From positions 992,001-1,056,000 of the forward strand of contig JAJHZJ010000251.1 in the NCBI GenBank assembly GCA_023548195.1: DNA of 64,000 nt, written 5' to 3'. The notes beneath the pieces are model-generated. The model made no database searches, was not told where the DNA came from, and was given only the letters and a program-made list of their open reading frames with translations. This DNA comes from Bettongia penicillata ogilbyi. Taxonomy: Eukaryota; Chordata; Mammalia; Diprotodontia; Potoroidae. Shown here in pieces: positions 33,261-43,537 of this stretch. Positions within the stretch are counted from its first letter, which is position 1. Each line of letters starts with the position of its first letter. The translations under genes were made by a program, and so were the position numbers.

Positions 33261-34160
33261 TAGGCAATAGAAGTCGAGTTCTATATATTTTTTGAAGGTG
33301 TGAGAACCAGTTTCAGGGCATAGGCTATCTAGAGACCATAGATGACAGCAGACAAATACTTAGTTAAGAAACAGGGGAAATACCTAGTTAAGAGACAGAA
33401 GTGACCAAAGGGTAACCTTTTTGAGCCTTAGTCTTCCCAAAGTGCAACTTCTACCCCAATAATCTCATATAGTCTTTTTGACACACAGATTTTCTGGGAG
33501 ATTACTAGGAAATCTCTGATACATATGGAACAATCCAAAGGAAGGTAACTGATATTATGACCTTTCTTTAGTTCTTTGGTTAGACACAAATACAATAGGT
33601 ATTTTTTAAAGCTTTGTATTCTAAATGAACTTGGCTTCCTTGGTAGCTTTACAACTGTGCTAAGTGACAGGTGAATCCTGCAACATAGGCAAACCATGGC
33701 TCCCCACATCTCAACCCAAAGCTGGTAGAGGTACAAAGGAGATTGATTTTCTCTTCACAAAAGGAGCACTTGACCCTTTCTCCCAGCAGCCAGATTAGAG
33801 GGTTACAAAACAAGAGAAATGCAATTGTGTAGGAGTGCTCTCCTGGACTTTGTCCCTCACCTTTTGTCCTTCTGCCACACACCACAGATTTGAACGTGCT
33901 TCTCTCCCCACCCCTGACTCGAATGTTCCAGTCTGTGGAAGCCCAGGTGACTGTGATGTCAGCCCAGCCCAGTGATCTTTATTTTTAGAATGAGTGCTCT
34001 TATCAAAGAGGAAAAAGAACAGAAAAAGTAAATTCCAGATTGCTACTGATCATTAGACCTTTCTGGATGTTGCTACAGCAGCAAAGCATGGCACATGTCT
34101 TTTTTCTTTTTACTACTGTCTTCTCCCTCCAATGCCCTTCCCCAAAGTTGTTCCTTACTG
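33261..34160. other. Single-copy interval with a cluster of regulatory-type words
   Basis: No repeat is recognised. Around 33943-34010 there is CCCAGGTGACTGTGATGTCA (E-box CAGGTG plus a CRE-like TGATGTCA). This is followed by CTTTATTTTTAG, which fits the MEF2 consensus YTAWWWWTAR, and then CTTATCAAAG. Clustering of this kind is common in enhancers, but nothing here proves function. Confidence 0.35.
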
Positions 34161-34162
34161 CT

Positions 34163-34395
34163 ATTTGTTGTTGCTGGGTCATTTTAGTCATGTCTGACTT
34201 TGTGACCCCATCTTGGGATTTCTATGTAAAGTTACAGGAGTAGTTTGCCATTTCCTTCTCCGTCTTATTTTACAGATAAGGAAACTGAAGCAGTTAAGTG
34301 ACTTGCTCAGGGTCGCACAGTTAGTAAGTGTCCAAGGTCAGATTGGAACTCATGAAGACAAATCTTCTTGACCACTCCACCACCTAGCTACCCTT
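34163..34395 (-). mobile_element. Mar-1-type CORE-SINE, full length
   Basis: The antisense tail TTGTTGTTGCTGGGTCATTT, the tail segment AGTCATGTCTGACTTTGTGA, TTTTACAGATAAGGAAACTG, TCGCACAGTTAGTAAGTGTC and the head ACTCCACCACCTAGCTACCC are all in order. Confidence 0.85.
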
Positions 34396-35155
34396 GCTTA
34401 CTTCCTAGCACCCTAGATAACATCATCATGGTGCTGAAACTGAGCCTCAGAGAATTAAAACGCCTGAACCAAGGCTGCTGGGAGAGTTGGGGTAAACAAA
34501 GACTTACCAGTGTCTTGAGATCCTGGGCCATGTCACCTAGTTCTCTTTGATCCTGGATGGGATGTTGAATCATAAGTCTTGTTATTATTATGAACCATCA
34601 TTAGGGGGTGAGGAGTAGGGTTAAGGAAGAAAATACTTGTTTGAAAAGATTATGTGATCTGGTTCTTCCTTGCTCTCCTATCAAGCAATCTAGCTGCTTC
34701 TTGGCAATGAAGTCTGAATTTTCTTTGACAATTTCTCCCCTGCCTCAATCTCTCATTATCCTTTGTTATCTCTTCTTTCTTGTTTTGTGATGAGTTCCTC
34801 TTGTCCTTACCCTTTGTAAGGAATATATTGACCTCTGGGAAGCCCCAAAACCCCTGACAGGGACATCGAGTCAACCCAGCAGAGTAAGATAAATAAGTTC
34901 CTGTCTCTTTCCCTGAGCTGGAGCATCGGCTAAACTCTAGTTACTCAGGAGTCTTACCTCTCCCCACTAAAAGGAATCAGGAAAAAAATCCAGGTCCAGG
35001 CTCCTTGCTTCCTTTCCTCAATGACTGATCCTGCTTGACCCAGAAAAGAACCCTATAAAAACCTACTAGATTATACTGGCTAGGGGAACATAGTTCTCCT
35101 AGTATCTTAGCAGACATGACCACTTTCCACCATATTCTCTAATTACCCTGCATTA
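34396..35155. other. Single-copy interval
   Basis: No repeat or gene is recognised. The pieces around 34780-34900 could be an old L2 relic but I cannot support it. Confidence 0.3.
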
Positions 35156-35189
35156 TGTGTGACATGTATGTATGTATGTATATATGTAT

Positions 35190-35412
35190 GTATATAGGTG
35201 GTGCAATGGATGAAGCATTGGAATTAGGAAGATCTGAATTTGAATCCAACCTCTGACACCTACTAGCTGTGTGCCTCTGGGAAAATCATTTAATCCCATC
35301 TGTCTCAGTTTCCTTACCTGCAAAATGATCTGGAGAAGGAAATCGCAAAGCACCTTAACATCCTTGCCAAGATACACAAGTTAGACATGACTGAAAATAA
35401 CCAAACAACAAC
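35190..35412 (+). mobile_element. Mar-1-type CORE-SINE, full length
   Basis: The head is TAGGTGGTGCAATGGATGAA. The core is ACCTACTAGCTGTGTGCCTC, then GGAGAAGGAAATCGCAAAGC. The tail is TTAGACATGACTGAAAATAA, then CCAAACAACAACAG. A (TATG)n run (35164-35190) abuts the head. Confidence 0.85.
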
Positions 35413-35419
35413 AGATATA

Positions 35420-35562
35420 TGTGCATGTATTGTGCATGTATGTATTTCTATATATCATATATTTATGTATCATATACATCTATATATCTTACATTTAGAT
35501 CGACCTAGATATCTATTTCAATTTAGATATCACATATATCTAGATGATATATGTAGATTGAA

Positions 35563-35600
<38 letters not shown>
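35420..35600. repeat. AT-rich tract ending in (CT)n
   Basis: Interleaved TATATC and TAGATATC words (35450-35560) include several short palindromes. A pure CT run occupies 35566-35599. Confidence 0.85.
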
Positions 35601-35601
<1 letters not shown>

Positions 35602-37258
35602 GGATAAAATTGACTTTTTTTTAAACGGTCTAGTTGTGAACTTCATGTTCCTTTGTGCTTGACTTTTTGGTATTACTTTAATCTCCTGAGTCTGTGTTAT
35701 GACATCCTCACTCTCCTATTTCCTTATCAAATCTTTCCCTGTTTCAGTACAATTTCTTCTGGATCTCCCATTTAAAACATACCTTCTAGAGAGGATCAGA
35801 AAAATTCATTCACACTGAGATGGGAACAACTAAGAAAAATGTTATTTCTGTGGGGAAAGGAGAGAAGGGCTTATTTTTAAAAGAATGAACTTCTACAGTC
35901 GGAACCATAAATTTCAGCTAGAAAATGAATCAGAAAATGGAGGGGTTGAGAGGAGTTGGTGTCCTCAGATCACAAAAGTAAGTCATATACTTGTTCCTTA
36001 GGATATGTACAAAGACGAATTTGATCAAAGAGACTTAAATTGGGGGAAAAGATTTAGGTACACACTTCAGTCATTTGAAAGGTTAGCTTCAGTGAACTCA
36101 AGACAGTGGAGTGGTTGATTACCTGAGGGAATTACTTTGGACCCTCATTATAAGAGAGTACTGACGGCTTTGGAATTTGGTTAAAAGTTAAAAATAGATG
36201 AATAAAGAAAGTCCTTTTGGTTGTCCTGGGAGTGCATCTCCCTAGGGCCAATGATGTATTCACTTTATATGAGATTCTGTGTTTAGTTTATTCAGACCTA
36301 AAAATGATTTTTTTTTACTAAGGGAAAAGAAATATTTTTCATTTTCATTCCTTTTTCTCTTTTTAAAATTCTTAATAGCCCATATTGATTTCATCCATTA
36401 AATAATTACTAAGTTCTCTGCCTCTTTCTGTCTCTGTGGATAGGTGCCTTTGAGCTCTGTAGATTTCAGGAGAGACTTATGGTAACATCTCCATTTTGTG
36501 GAATCACCTAGTGTATTATGTTCATTGCTGGGTACCAACTTTTACGAGAGATATTGATGAGATGAAAAGACAGCAGTAAATGGAAAGGTGACTAGGACAG
36601 TGACAGGAGTGGAAACCATATCAGGACCAGTTGAAGAAATTAGAGGTACACAGAACTAGAGAAGAAAAGAATAAGGGACAACATAATCCTGTCTAAGTAT
36701 CTGAAGGGCAATTGTAACCGAGACATAAAGTTTATTTTCCCTGATATCAGAGGACACAACTACAAACAATGCATGTTGAGGAGAGAAAAAATTTTGTCTC
36801 AATTTAAAAGAAAACATAATTAGAACTGTCCCATAATGCAATGAACAGATCAGTGAGTTCCATTTTACAGAAAATCTCCAAACAATTAGTGGATGACCTC
36901 CTGTTAGGGATGTTGTAGAAGGGATGGTGTTTGGAATATTCAGCAGGATTGGCATCCCTGGTGTGAGGGTTTGCCAAACAAGGGCTGCTCATCCACTTTT
37001 AATGTCCAACTTCACCCAACTCTCAACTATGGTTCCAAGAAGTTATAGCATGTCCAGTGGCCACATACTGGTAAGACCATCTCAGGCAGATGGGTTAAAC
37101 CAGGTTGAGAGTAATCAACAGGTCTCAAACCCATCATTGATTTAGAAGGGTGTGTACCCCAAGCATGTGAAGACTTTCCCAAGAGGAATGAGCAGATGAG
37201 AGCAATTTGTTCCAACAGACATGAAGGCATTATTGCCTAATTAATGAGATCACATTTG
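35601..37258. other. Long single-copy interval
   Basis: I recognise no transposon or exon. Overlapping frames of 60-100 codons on both strands at 36656-37230 have no family resemblance. Confidence 0.3.
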
Positions 37259-37261
37259 TGT

Positions 37262-37437
37262 TCACCCGTCCTTGTTGAAAAAGACCATGCCATCAGAGAA
37301 ATGATGACATGACTTGCACTTGACTTTGTTTTGTGTGAGGGAGGGCTGTGCAGTCACCAACCTCACCTGTCCTCCAGAGTTATCTGAATTCAGTGACCAG
37401 ATATTCATCAGGATGGCTGGAGATGACCCAGGATGCA
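37262..37437 (-). mobile_element. Second-family SINE tail joined to a different upstream sequence
   Basis: The tail (GAAAAAGACCATGCCATCAG to GACCCAGGATG) is the same as in the three other copies. Where they continue into the tRNA-like head, this one reads CAATGGGAGACTTTGGGACC instead. Either the SINE is truncated here, or this is a longer element from which the SINE tail was taken. Confidence 0.65.
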
Positions 37438-37720
37438 ATGGGAGACTTTGGGACCTTTAGGCCAAGGTCTTTACATGTAATCACTTAAGGTGAGGTAATT
37501 CCCATTGATAGAATAGGCCTGTTTAAGAAATAGCCAGGGCATGGCCCTTTTAATGAGGCCAAGAAAAAGAAAGACATCAGGCTAGGAGGGAAACAGCAAC
37601 AGTTACTATTGATAATCACTTCAAAGCCAGGAGGGTCCAGAGGAATCCTAAGACAGGGGCCAATTGGCATCCCAGCTTCTGAGTGCAGTAGCTTTAAGGT
37701 TGTGGGAAAGGAAAAGACAG
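37438..37720 (-). mobile_element. Candidate upstream part of the SINE-tail parent element
   Basis: The sequence AGACTTTGGGACCTTTAGGC to GTCCAGAGGAATCCTAAGAC continues directly from the shared tail. I recognise this arrangement from other marsupial repeats but cannot assign a family. It is treated as a probable repeat only. Confidence 0.35.
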
Positions 37721-37785
37721 GACAGGACAAGATAGGGAAGGAATGGAGAAGAGAGGAAAGGGAAGGAAAGGGATATTTGATATAA
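37721..37785. repeat. Purine-rich (GGAAA)n low complexity
   Basis: A/G-only sequence has GGAAA and GGACA units. Confidence 0.85.
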
Positions 37786-37789
37786 TCTA

Positions 37790-38060
37790 TGAATTATGGG
37801 ATGTCCTCTATGATCTTTTCCTTTTAAAAAATAATCCCCTTTTTTGAGATTCCTATGTGCCTTCAAAATTGTGTCACTTCCAGCATGACAATCTTCTCTG
37901 TTTATTTGATCAGGTTCAACTGCAGTTCCTAACTTTATCTTCTCCAGTATCGTTTCAACATCTTCATATAACATAATGGTATATGTTAATATGCCAGGTA
38001 ATGTGATGGTACAGTCCAAACAAGGTGGTTTCACTGTTGTCGATTCACTGAATCAAAATG
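37790..38060 (-). mobile_element. RTE LINE fragment, start of the reverse-transcriptase domain
   Basis: Minus-strand translation (roughly 38034 down to 37800) gives VETILEKIKLG, then PDQINREDCHAGSDTILKAH. This aligns with the RTE-class pattern 'VE..L.K.K.GKA.GPD.I..E....GGDTIL..L' at the start of the reverse-transcriptase domain. A homologous, more decayed fragment lies at 41.5-42.0 kb. RTE LINEs are the known partners of Mar-1 SINEs. Confidence 0.65.
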
Positions 38061-38439
38061 AAAGGTTACTAAAAGTATAACATAGAGATATACAGGTAGC
38101 ATACAAAGTGCATTTTAAAAATATGATTAAAAAGGATATTATCACTGACCAATGGTTGGAAAGATGCTATCAAAAAGATGAATGACTAGAAAAAGAAGTA
38201 AATCATTTATATAATGAGAGCAAGGTTTAACATAGTCCATGAACTGCACTGGTGTCTATATAATGCCAAAATATTTAGAAAAAGGGCTCAAGTACTTTGG
38301 GGAGTTCCTTTGTAGAGGATTTATAGAAGATCCCAGACAAACATTGCAAAGGATGTGACAGTAACATTGGGTTTTGGAGGAAATCCTGTATTAATAGGAG
38401 CACAGCCCTATTGAAGAATTGAAGTATTGTCAATGAATT
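38061..38439. other. Unassigned interval
   Basis: Nothing is recognised with confidence. It may include further decayed RTE sequence. Confidence 0.25.
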
Positions 38440-38546
38440 TGTCAACAGGAATTCATTAAGCACCTACTGTGTGACAGGCACTGTGCTGAGTAAAATGAGT
38501 AAAATGCAAAGATAGTCCCTGCTCTCAAGGAGTTCACAGTCTAATG

Positions 38547-38962
38547 GAAAGGAAGAAAACAAGCATTTATTAAGTGCCTACTAAGTGCCAGGTATTATGT
38601 CAAGTGGTTTCTAGATATCGTATTATTTGATCTTCACAACAACCTTCAGAGGTAGGTGCTGTTATACCCATTTGACAGTTAAGGAATCTGAGGCAAATGA
38701 ATTTTAAACTGAAAATTGAATTGAATTTTTAATTGGATTTAATTGAAAATTTAAATCAAAAATTTAATTTAATATAATTAAAAATTTAAATTGAAAATTT
38801 AATTGAATTTAATTGAAAATTTAAATTGAAAATTTAAAATGAAAATTAAATTGCCAAGGGTCCCCCCATCAGTATGTGTCTGAGGTTAGATTTGAGCTAA
38901 TATCTCCTTGATTCTAGACCTAAAGCTCTTTTCCTAAAACCACCTAGCTGCCTGGGTAGCTA
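38547..38962 (-). mobile_element. MIR SINE with an internal AT-rich minisatellite
   Basis: The antisense MIR starts AAGCATTTATTAAGTGCCTA and runs to TAAGGAATCTGAGGCAAATG (38680). It is then interrupted by about 155 bp of AAATTTAAATTGAAAATTTA-type sequence and resumes at GCCAAGGGTCCCCCCATCAG, ending CCACCTAGCTGCC. Confidence 0.8.
38697..38855. repeat. AT-rich minisatellite inside the MIR
   Basis: Degenerate tandem copies of a unit like GAAAATTTAAATT/GAATTTAATT have many self-complementary words (AAATTT, AATT). They lie exactly between 'ctgaggcaaa' and 'ttgccaaggg' of the SINE. Confidence 0.85.
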
Positions 38963-39360
38963 ACAGAGGAGTTGACATGCACATAAGTATACACAAGCAA
39001 GCTCCAGGAAAACCTGGAAATTATGAACAGAAGGAAAAAAAAAACTACCACTAGAATTAAGGGGAACAGGAAAGGGTTTCAATAGAAGGTGAATTTTAGC
39101 TGGGATTAGAAGAAAACCAGGGAAGCTAGGAGGCATAGAGGATGAGGGAGCATTCCAGGCATTGGAGTACTTTGTTGGGGAACATCAAGGAAGCTGCCAT
39201 CACTAGAATATAGAATGGGATTCAGTGTGGGGTGGAGCGAGGTGTAAGATGTATGAAAACTAGAAAGGCATATGTATGTGTTTGGGAGACACGTTATGAA
39301 AAATTTCAAATTCCAAACATAATGTTACATATGATCCTGGAAGTGAAGATGACATATACA

Positions 39361-39800
39361 GTAACTGTGATGATGTAAAGGAAAATAATAACAAAATTGA
39401 AATCAGGTGCAGCTAAATTATTACCTTCAAAGAAGAAAATTGTCTTCAAAGAGGAGATAGGAGAAGACATCTTTCCTTAGCTTCTTTGCAGAGGGTGGAG
39501 GTCAGGGATGTGGACCATTGTATATAACATTCCACTTATTTTTTTAATGTTACTTAGTTGTTTTTTTCTCTCTGTAGTGGATGACAATTTCAGTAATGCA
39601 ACTTAAGTTCTTCACTATTCAGAGAGGAAGAGGATCACTGAACTTTTTTTCTTCCTCTTGAAAATACATATATATGTATATATATATATTTGTGTATACG
39701 CAAATGTATGTATATAGATATAGATGGATGTGCATATACATTTATACACATCTACCTATGTCTATCTCCATAATCACATGCATGCACACATGCACAGCTA
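39361..39800. other. Unclassified repeat-like sequence and TA/CA tract
   Basis: 39361-39660 has a repeat-like look (GTGGACCATTGTATATAACA then a T-rich stretch), but I cannot name it. 39661-39790 is a TATA/CATA-rich degenerate microsatellite. Confidence 0.35.
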
Positions 39801-40020
39801 TACTTTTGTTGTCATCTGGTTTTATGTGATCCCATGTCCATGAGATTTTCTTGGCAAAGACTGTAGGAATTGCTATTTTCTTGTCCAGGGGATTAAAGCA
39901 AACAGAGGTTAAGTCACTTGCCCAGTGTCACACAGCTAGTGAGTGTCTGAGGCCAGATTTGAATTCAGATCTTCCTAACTCCAGGCCCAGTGCTCTCTAT
40001 TCATTGAGCCATCTAGCTGC
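39800..40020 (-). mobile_element. Mar-1-type CORE-SINE
   Basis: The tail is TTTGTTGTCATCTGGTTTTA. The body has TTCTTGGCAAAGACTGTAGG and TTGCCCAGTGTCACACAGCT. The head is TCATTGAGCCATCTAGCTGC. All are in antisense. Confidence 0.85.
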
Positions 40021-40115
40021 ATATATATTTATGTGTGTGTGTGTGAACACGAATGTGTATATGTGTGTTTGTATACATGTGTATGCTTATGTATATGCAT
40101 GCATGTATGTATACA
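40021..40115. repeat. (TG)n/(TA)n microsatellite
   Basis: TATATGTG and GTGTGTG units produce spurious Cys/Val-rich frames. Confidence 0.9.
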
Positions 40116-41118
40116 CTTGAGCAGGGGAAGGACGTAGGGAGATATAACTAGACAATCATAAATTATGTGATGCAAAAACAAGCACCAATAAAATTGTGTT
40201 TCAACAAGGAATCGAGTCCCAGAGACATTAAGAAGATTGGTCAAAGTCATAAAAAGTAGTGAGAAAGAAAGTTTAGATTAGAAATGATGTCTTCTCACTG
40301 TGCTTCAGAGTACCTTTTTAACTATACTCTGTTCTTATTCTTTAACCACAATAATAGTGAGATTAGATAATGGCTCATTTTTTATCCCTGCAGTTTAGCA
40401 TTTATTTTCAAGTAAGAGTGGAACAGGGGAGGAGGGAAGAACACTGTCTACTCATCCGAGAAAAAGAAGCCTGTATGTGTAATGTAATCAAAGACAAAGG
40501 GCGATTAACATGCTCATCGAGTTATGGCTCTTCATGATAATTCAGCATCATTCTTTCTATGGATTCTGGTCCAGCATGCAGGGTTAAAGGGTAACCACAA
40601 TGTTTTCCTTCAGGGATAGAGACAACCAGTGAAGCTTGGTATACTATATTGGAATTTGGAACTCCAGGGCTGATGGCTTTCCCTGATACCCAGCCTATTC
40701 AAACAGTAAATTTACTATCTAATCACAAGGTGCCATGTCAGTCTAAACAGTATAATGCAGGGCTTCGAGCAATGCATAAAATAACCAGACTGACATGAGG
40801 AAAAATGATTTCATGTTTGCTTTTTCATTACAGAGGTAGCCCTTGATCCTAGTGAATTACGGGCCTGATCTCTTATGGGGAATCCTGCAGAGGAGATGCA
40901 CAGTTGTTGGGATGAACAACCCAGAAGAGATCTTGCCCTAGAGTTCTGGTGGCCAGGGTTAAATCAGGGCACCATAAAATTAATTGCTAAAGTACTAGCA
41001 CAAACTAGAACTCAGTGTTGGTTATTTGATTTTGGAGAATGGGCATCTATTTTAGAGCCTGAAGCTGAAATTCTAAATCTATATATTCACAGGAAATATT
41101 ACTTCTATTTGTTACAAG
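40116..41118. other. Single-copy interval, candidate conserved non-coding block
   Basis: No repeat is recognised. The stretch 40480-40830 is dense in homeodomain- and SOX/TCF-like words (AATCAAAGACAAAGGGCGAT, GATTAACATGCTCATC, CATGATAATTCAGCATCATT). It also holds a perfect 11-bp inverted repeat (see next entry). The 94-codon plus frame at 40875-41159 resembles no family I know. Confidence 0.4.
40734..40797. repeat. Perfect 11-bp inverted repeat, 42-nt loop
   Basis: CATGTCAGTCT (40734-40744) is exactly complementary to AGACTGACATG (40787-40797). It could form a stem-loop in RNA or be a paired binding site. Confidence 0.8.
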
Positions 41119-41119
41119 C

Positions 41120-41250
41120 ACTTCGAACATCAATAGATCCAGAGCTAGAATGGACCTAAGTCATCTAGTTTAATTACCCTCATTTTCTAAATGAACAAAC
41201 CGAGGTACAAGAAACTTGAATGACTTGCCCCAAATCACACAGGTTCTAAG
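41120..41250 (-). mobile_element. MIR3 SINE, antisense
   Basis: ATCCAGAGCTAGAATGGACC, TCATCTAGTTTAATTACCCT and GACTTGCCCCAAATCACACA are a well-preserved antisense MIR3. Confidence 0.8.
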
Positions 41251-41439
41251 CATGCGTGAGGTACTCTTCACATCCCTATCTCTGCTACAATTAGGGACAG
41301 TATTTATCTGTAGGTCTCTGATCTGCTTCTAAAAAAAATCATCAGCTATTGGCTTTTTCTCTTGGATTTATAAATATGAGTTGATGGTTGTTGATATTTT
41401 CTGTGTAGCATTTTTTATTGGCAGGAGGGTGGTAATAAG

Positions 41440-41508
41440 TCAAAAAGCATTTATTCAGCCCTTAATATGTGTCAAGTATTGCTATAAACACTGGGTAATG
41501 ATAACCTA
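41440..41508 (-). mobile_element. L2 LINE 3' end, antisense
   Basis: AAAAAGCATTTATTCAGCCC and TTAATATGTGTCAAGTATTG form the antisense L2 terminus. Confidence 0.7.
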
Positions 41509-41509
41509 T

Positions 41510-41990
41510 TACCTTCTGGAATCCTCTCCTCTTACAGATATAGTTTATCTTGAAAATTGAGCTGTGAGCACCTTTAAAATTGGGTAACTTGCAGCATGGC
41601 TTTCTTCTGTCTATATTGGTTCCATTTCAGCCACTTTTCCCAAATTCACCCTCTTAAGTACCATTTCCACTTCCTCATATAGCATTGCAGATAATGTAAT
41701 GGTAGAGTCCGAATGTGTCAGTTTCACTATCATCCAAGATGAGCGTAGATGTTTACAAATCCGTTCTATTTCACATATATTTGCTGATGTTCTTCAAGAG
41801 CCATCTCTAAATTCTCTAGAGATTATCTGGCTTACTTAGGTCTAGTGGTTTTCTCGTTGCTCTGCTTTTCAGTCTTTTGTGAGAAATACTGTTTGGATCT
41901 GGTCATTGTGTGCCATAATAGTGTACAAAATGAGCTTGTGTTTGAAATCTTTCTTTCCCTTGGATGCCCTTTCTCTCTTGCAAAAAGTCA
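41510..41990 (-). mobile_element. RTE LINE fragment, reverse-transcriptase region
   Basis: Minus-strand translation contains EEVEMVLKRVNLGKVA and, after a stop, ILKVLTAQFSR. These match the same RTE segment as 37.8-38.06 kb. At the DNA level the two copies share TAATGTAATGGTAGAGTCC versus TAATGTGATGGTACAGTCC and the following CAGTTTCACTATC/TGGTTTCACTGTTG. All frames are broken. Confidence 0.65.
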
Positions 41991-42065
41991 ATAAGCTTTT
42001 ATTTAGTACTTATTATGTGTCAGATACTCTGCTAAGCAATAGAACTTACATTCTCTAAAGGGAAG
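41985..42065 (-). mobile_element. L2 LINE 3' end, antisense
   Basis: AAGCTTTTATTTAGTACTTA and TTATGTGTCAGATACTCTGC form the antisense L2 terminus. Confidence 0.7.
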
Positions 42066-42094
42066 ATGATGCATAAGAGAAAGCTGAAAGGAGG

Positions 42095-42365
42095 AGGGCA
42101 GATAATATGGCCATGTTGGGGCCTGGTACAAAGTCAGGACTGGAGTCCAGAGAGGAATGAAGACATTCTTGCCCTGAGTGCTTGCCTTGAAATGGAAGCT
42201 CTATGAGGAACCAGACAATAAGAGGAAGGGGATGAAGTGACAGAGCATACTTTCAGTGTGAGAAGTCTAGGAGTAGAGTGAGTTATCAGGGCAAGAAGAA
42301 TTCTATGTCATGGTAAATAAAGGTTAGACAATTAGGAGTAGAATGGAAAAAGAAATGAAGACATA
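42095..42365. repeat. Unclassified direct repeat, copy A
   Basis: It is homologous over about 265 bp to 43850-44118 in the same orientation. Shared words include GAAGACATTCTTGCCCT, ATAAGAGGAAGGGGATG and GTAGAGTGAGTT. Both copies end in GAAGACAT. No coding frame is seen. Confidence 0.7.
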
Positions 42366-43030
42366 TATTCCTTGGGTGCTTTCTGAGTTTTTGCTTGTGG
42401 AGGTGATTTTTGGACTCTTGGCTTCCTTATATTGTGTCAATGGCTTTATTGTTTTAAGTTTTTTGAAGAAATGACTATACCTCACATCCATCAAAGGCAA
42501 TAAAAGATAGAAATAATTCAAGACAAAAGAGCTGTGGGAAGTCTGGTGCACAAATACATAATTGGTAGAACTATGATTTGGTCCTACCCTTCTGAAAATT
42601 AACTTGGCATTCTAGAAAGGTGACCAGACTATTCATACCCTTTGACCAAACAATAACACCATGGACCTTGGTCAAGACAAAAAGCTGCTCTTCTTGTCAT
42701 AGTGAAAACAAAAGCAAAACAAAACTAGAAAAAAGTGGATGCTAATCAGTTGGGATAATGGTTGAACAAATTGTGATAAATGACTATCATTGTATTTTAA
42801 GAAATGATGACTGATAGGAATTCAAAGCAACATAAACTGAGGCAGATTGTAGTAAACAGAATTAGAAGAAAATATGGAACATGGCTATCTTGTAAACTGA
42901 AACACTAAAGCTCTCATTTAGTAATGGCCAGTTCCACAGAAATGATGATAAAATGGACCTCCCTCCTACAAATAGAGATAGAAGACTCTGGAACATGATG
43001 TTTATTGTCTGACAGCTCTCTTGGTCTCTT

Positions 43031-43290
43031 GTTGATATTGTTTAGTTGTTTTCAGTTGTGTCCCACTCTCTGTGAACTCATTTGGGATTTTCTTAGCAGA
43101 GATACCATAGTGGTCTGCCATTTCTTTCTCCAGTTTATTTTACAGATGAGGAGCTAAGTAAAACAGGGTTAAATGACTTGCCTAGGGTCACACAACTAGT
43201 AAGTATCTGAGGCTGGAGTTAAACTCAGGAAGATGAGTCTTCCTGACTCCAAGCCCAGAGCTCTATCCACTTTGCACTTAACTGCCCACC
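43031..43290 (-). mobile_element. Mar-1-type CORE-SINE, left member of head-to-head pair
   Basis: The tail is ATTGTTTAGTTGTTTTCAGT. The body has TTTTACAGATGAGGAGCTAA and GGGTCACACAACTAGTAAGT. The head is TGCACTTAACTGCCCACC. It is antisense and full length. Confidence 0.85.
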
Positions 43291-43537
43291 TGTCAGCTAG
43301 GTGGTATAGTGGATAGAGTGCAGGCTCTGGAGTTAGGAGAACCTGAGTTCAAATTTGGTCTCAGACACTTACTAGATGTGTGACCTTGGACAAGTCACTT
43401 AATGCTGTCTGCCTTACTTCCTCATCTGTAAAATGAGTTGGAGAAGAAAATGACAAACCACTCCAGAATCTTTGCAAGAAAACCTCAAATATTTTACAGA
43501 GTGTTGGACATGACTAAAATGATTCAATAGCAAAAAA
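43291..43537 (+). mobile_element. Mar-1-type CORE-SINE, right member of head-to-head pair
   Basis: The head GTCAGCTAGGTGGTATAGTG begins right where the left SINE's head ends. The body is GACACTTACTAGATGTGTGA and the tail TTGGACATGACTAAAATGAT. It is sense and full length. Confidence 0.85.

Larger units (their letters stand above)
38440..39360 (-). mobile_element. L2 LINE, antisense, split by a nested MIR
   Basis: The terminus (38445-38545: ATTCATTAAGCACCTACTGT, CAGGCACTGTGCTGAGTAAA, CCCTGCTCTCAAGGAGTTCA) and the body (38966-39360: AAGAAAACCAGGGAAGCTAG, GAGGGAGCATTCCAGGCATT, GTTATGAAAAATTTCAAATT) are consecutive parts of antisense L2. They are separated by a SINE. Confidence 0.65.

Noticed and set aside
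39550..39650. Acceptor-like site (T-rich tract, CTCTCTGTAG) with a following open frame
   Set aside because: It is weaker than the 47.99 kb site and lies in repeat-like sequence, with no supporting exon features.
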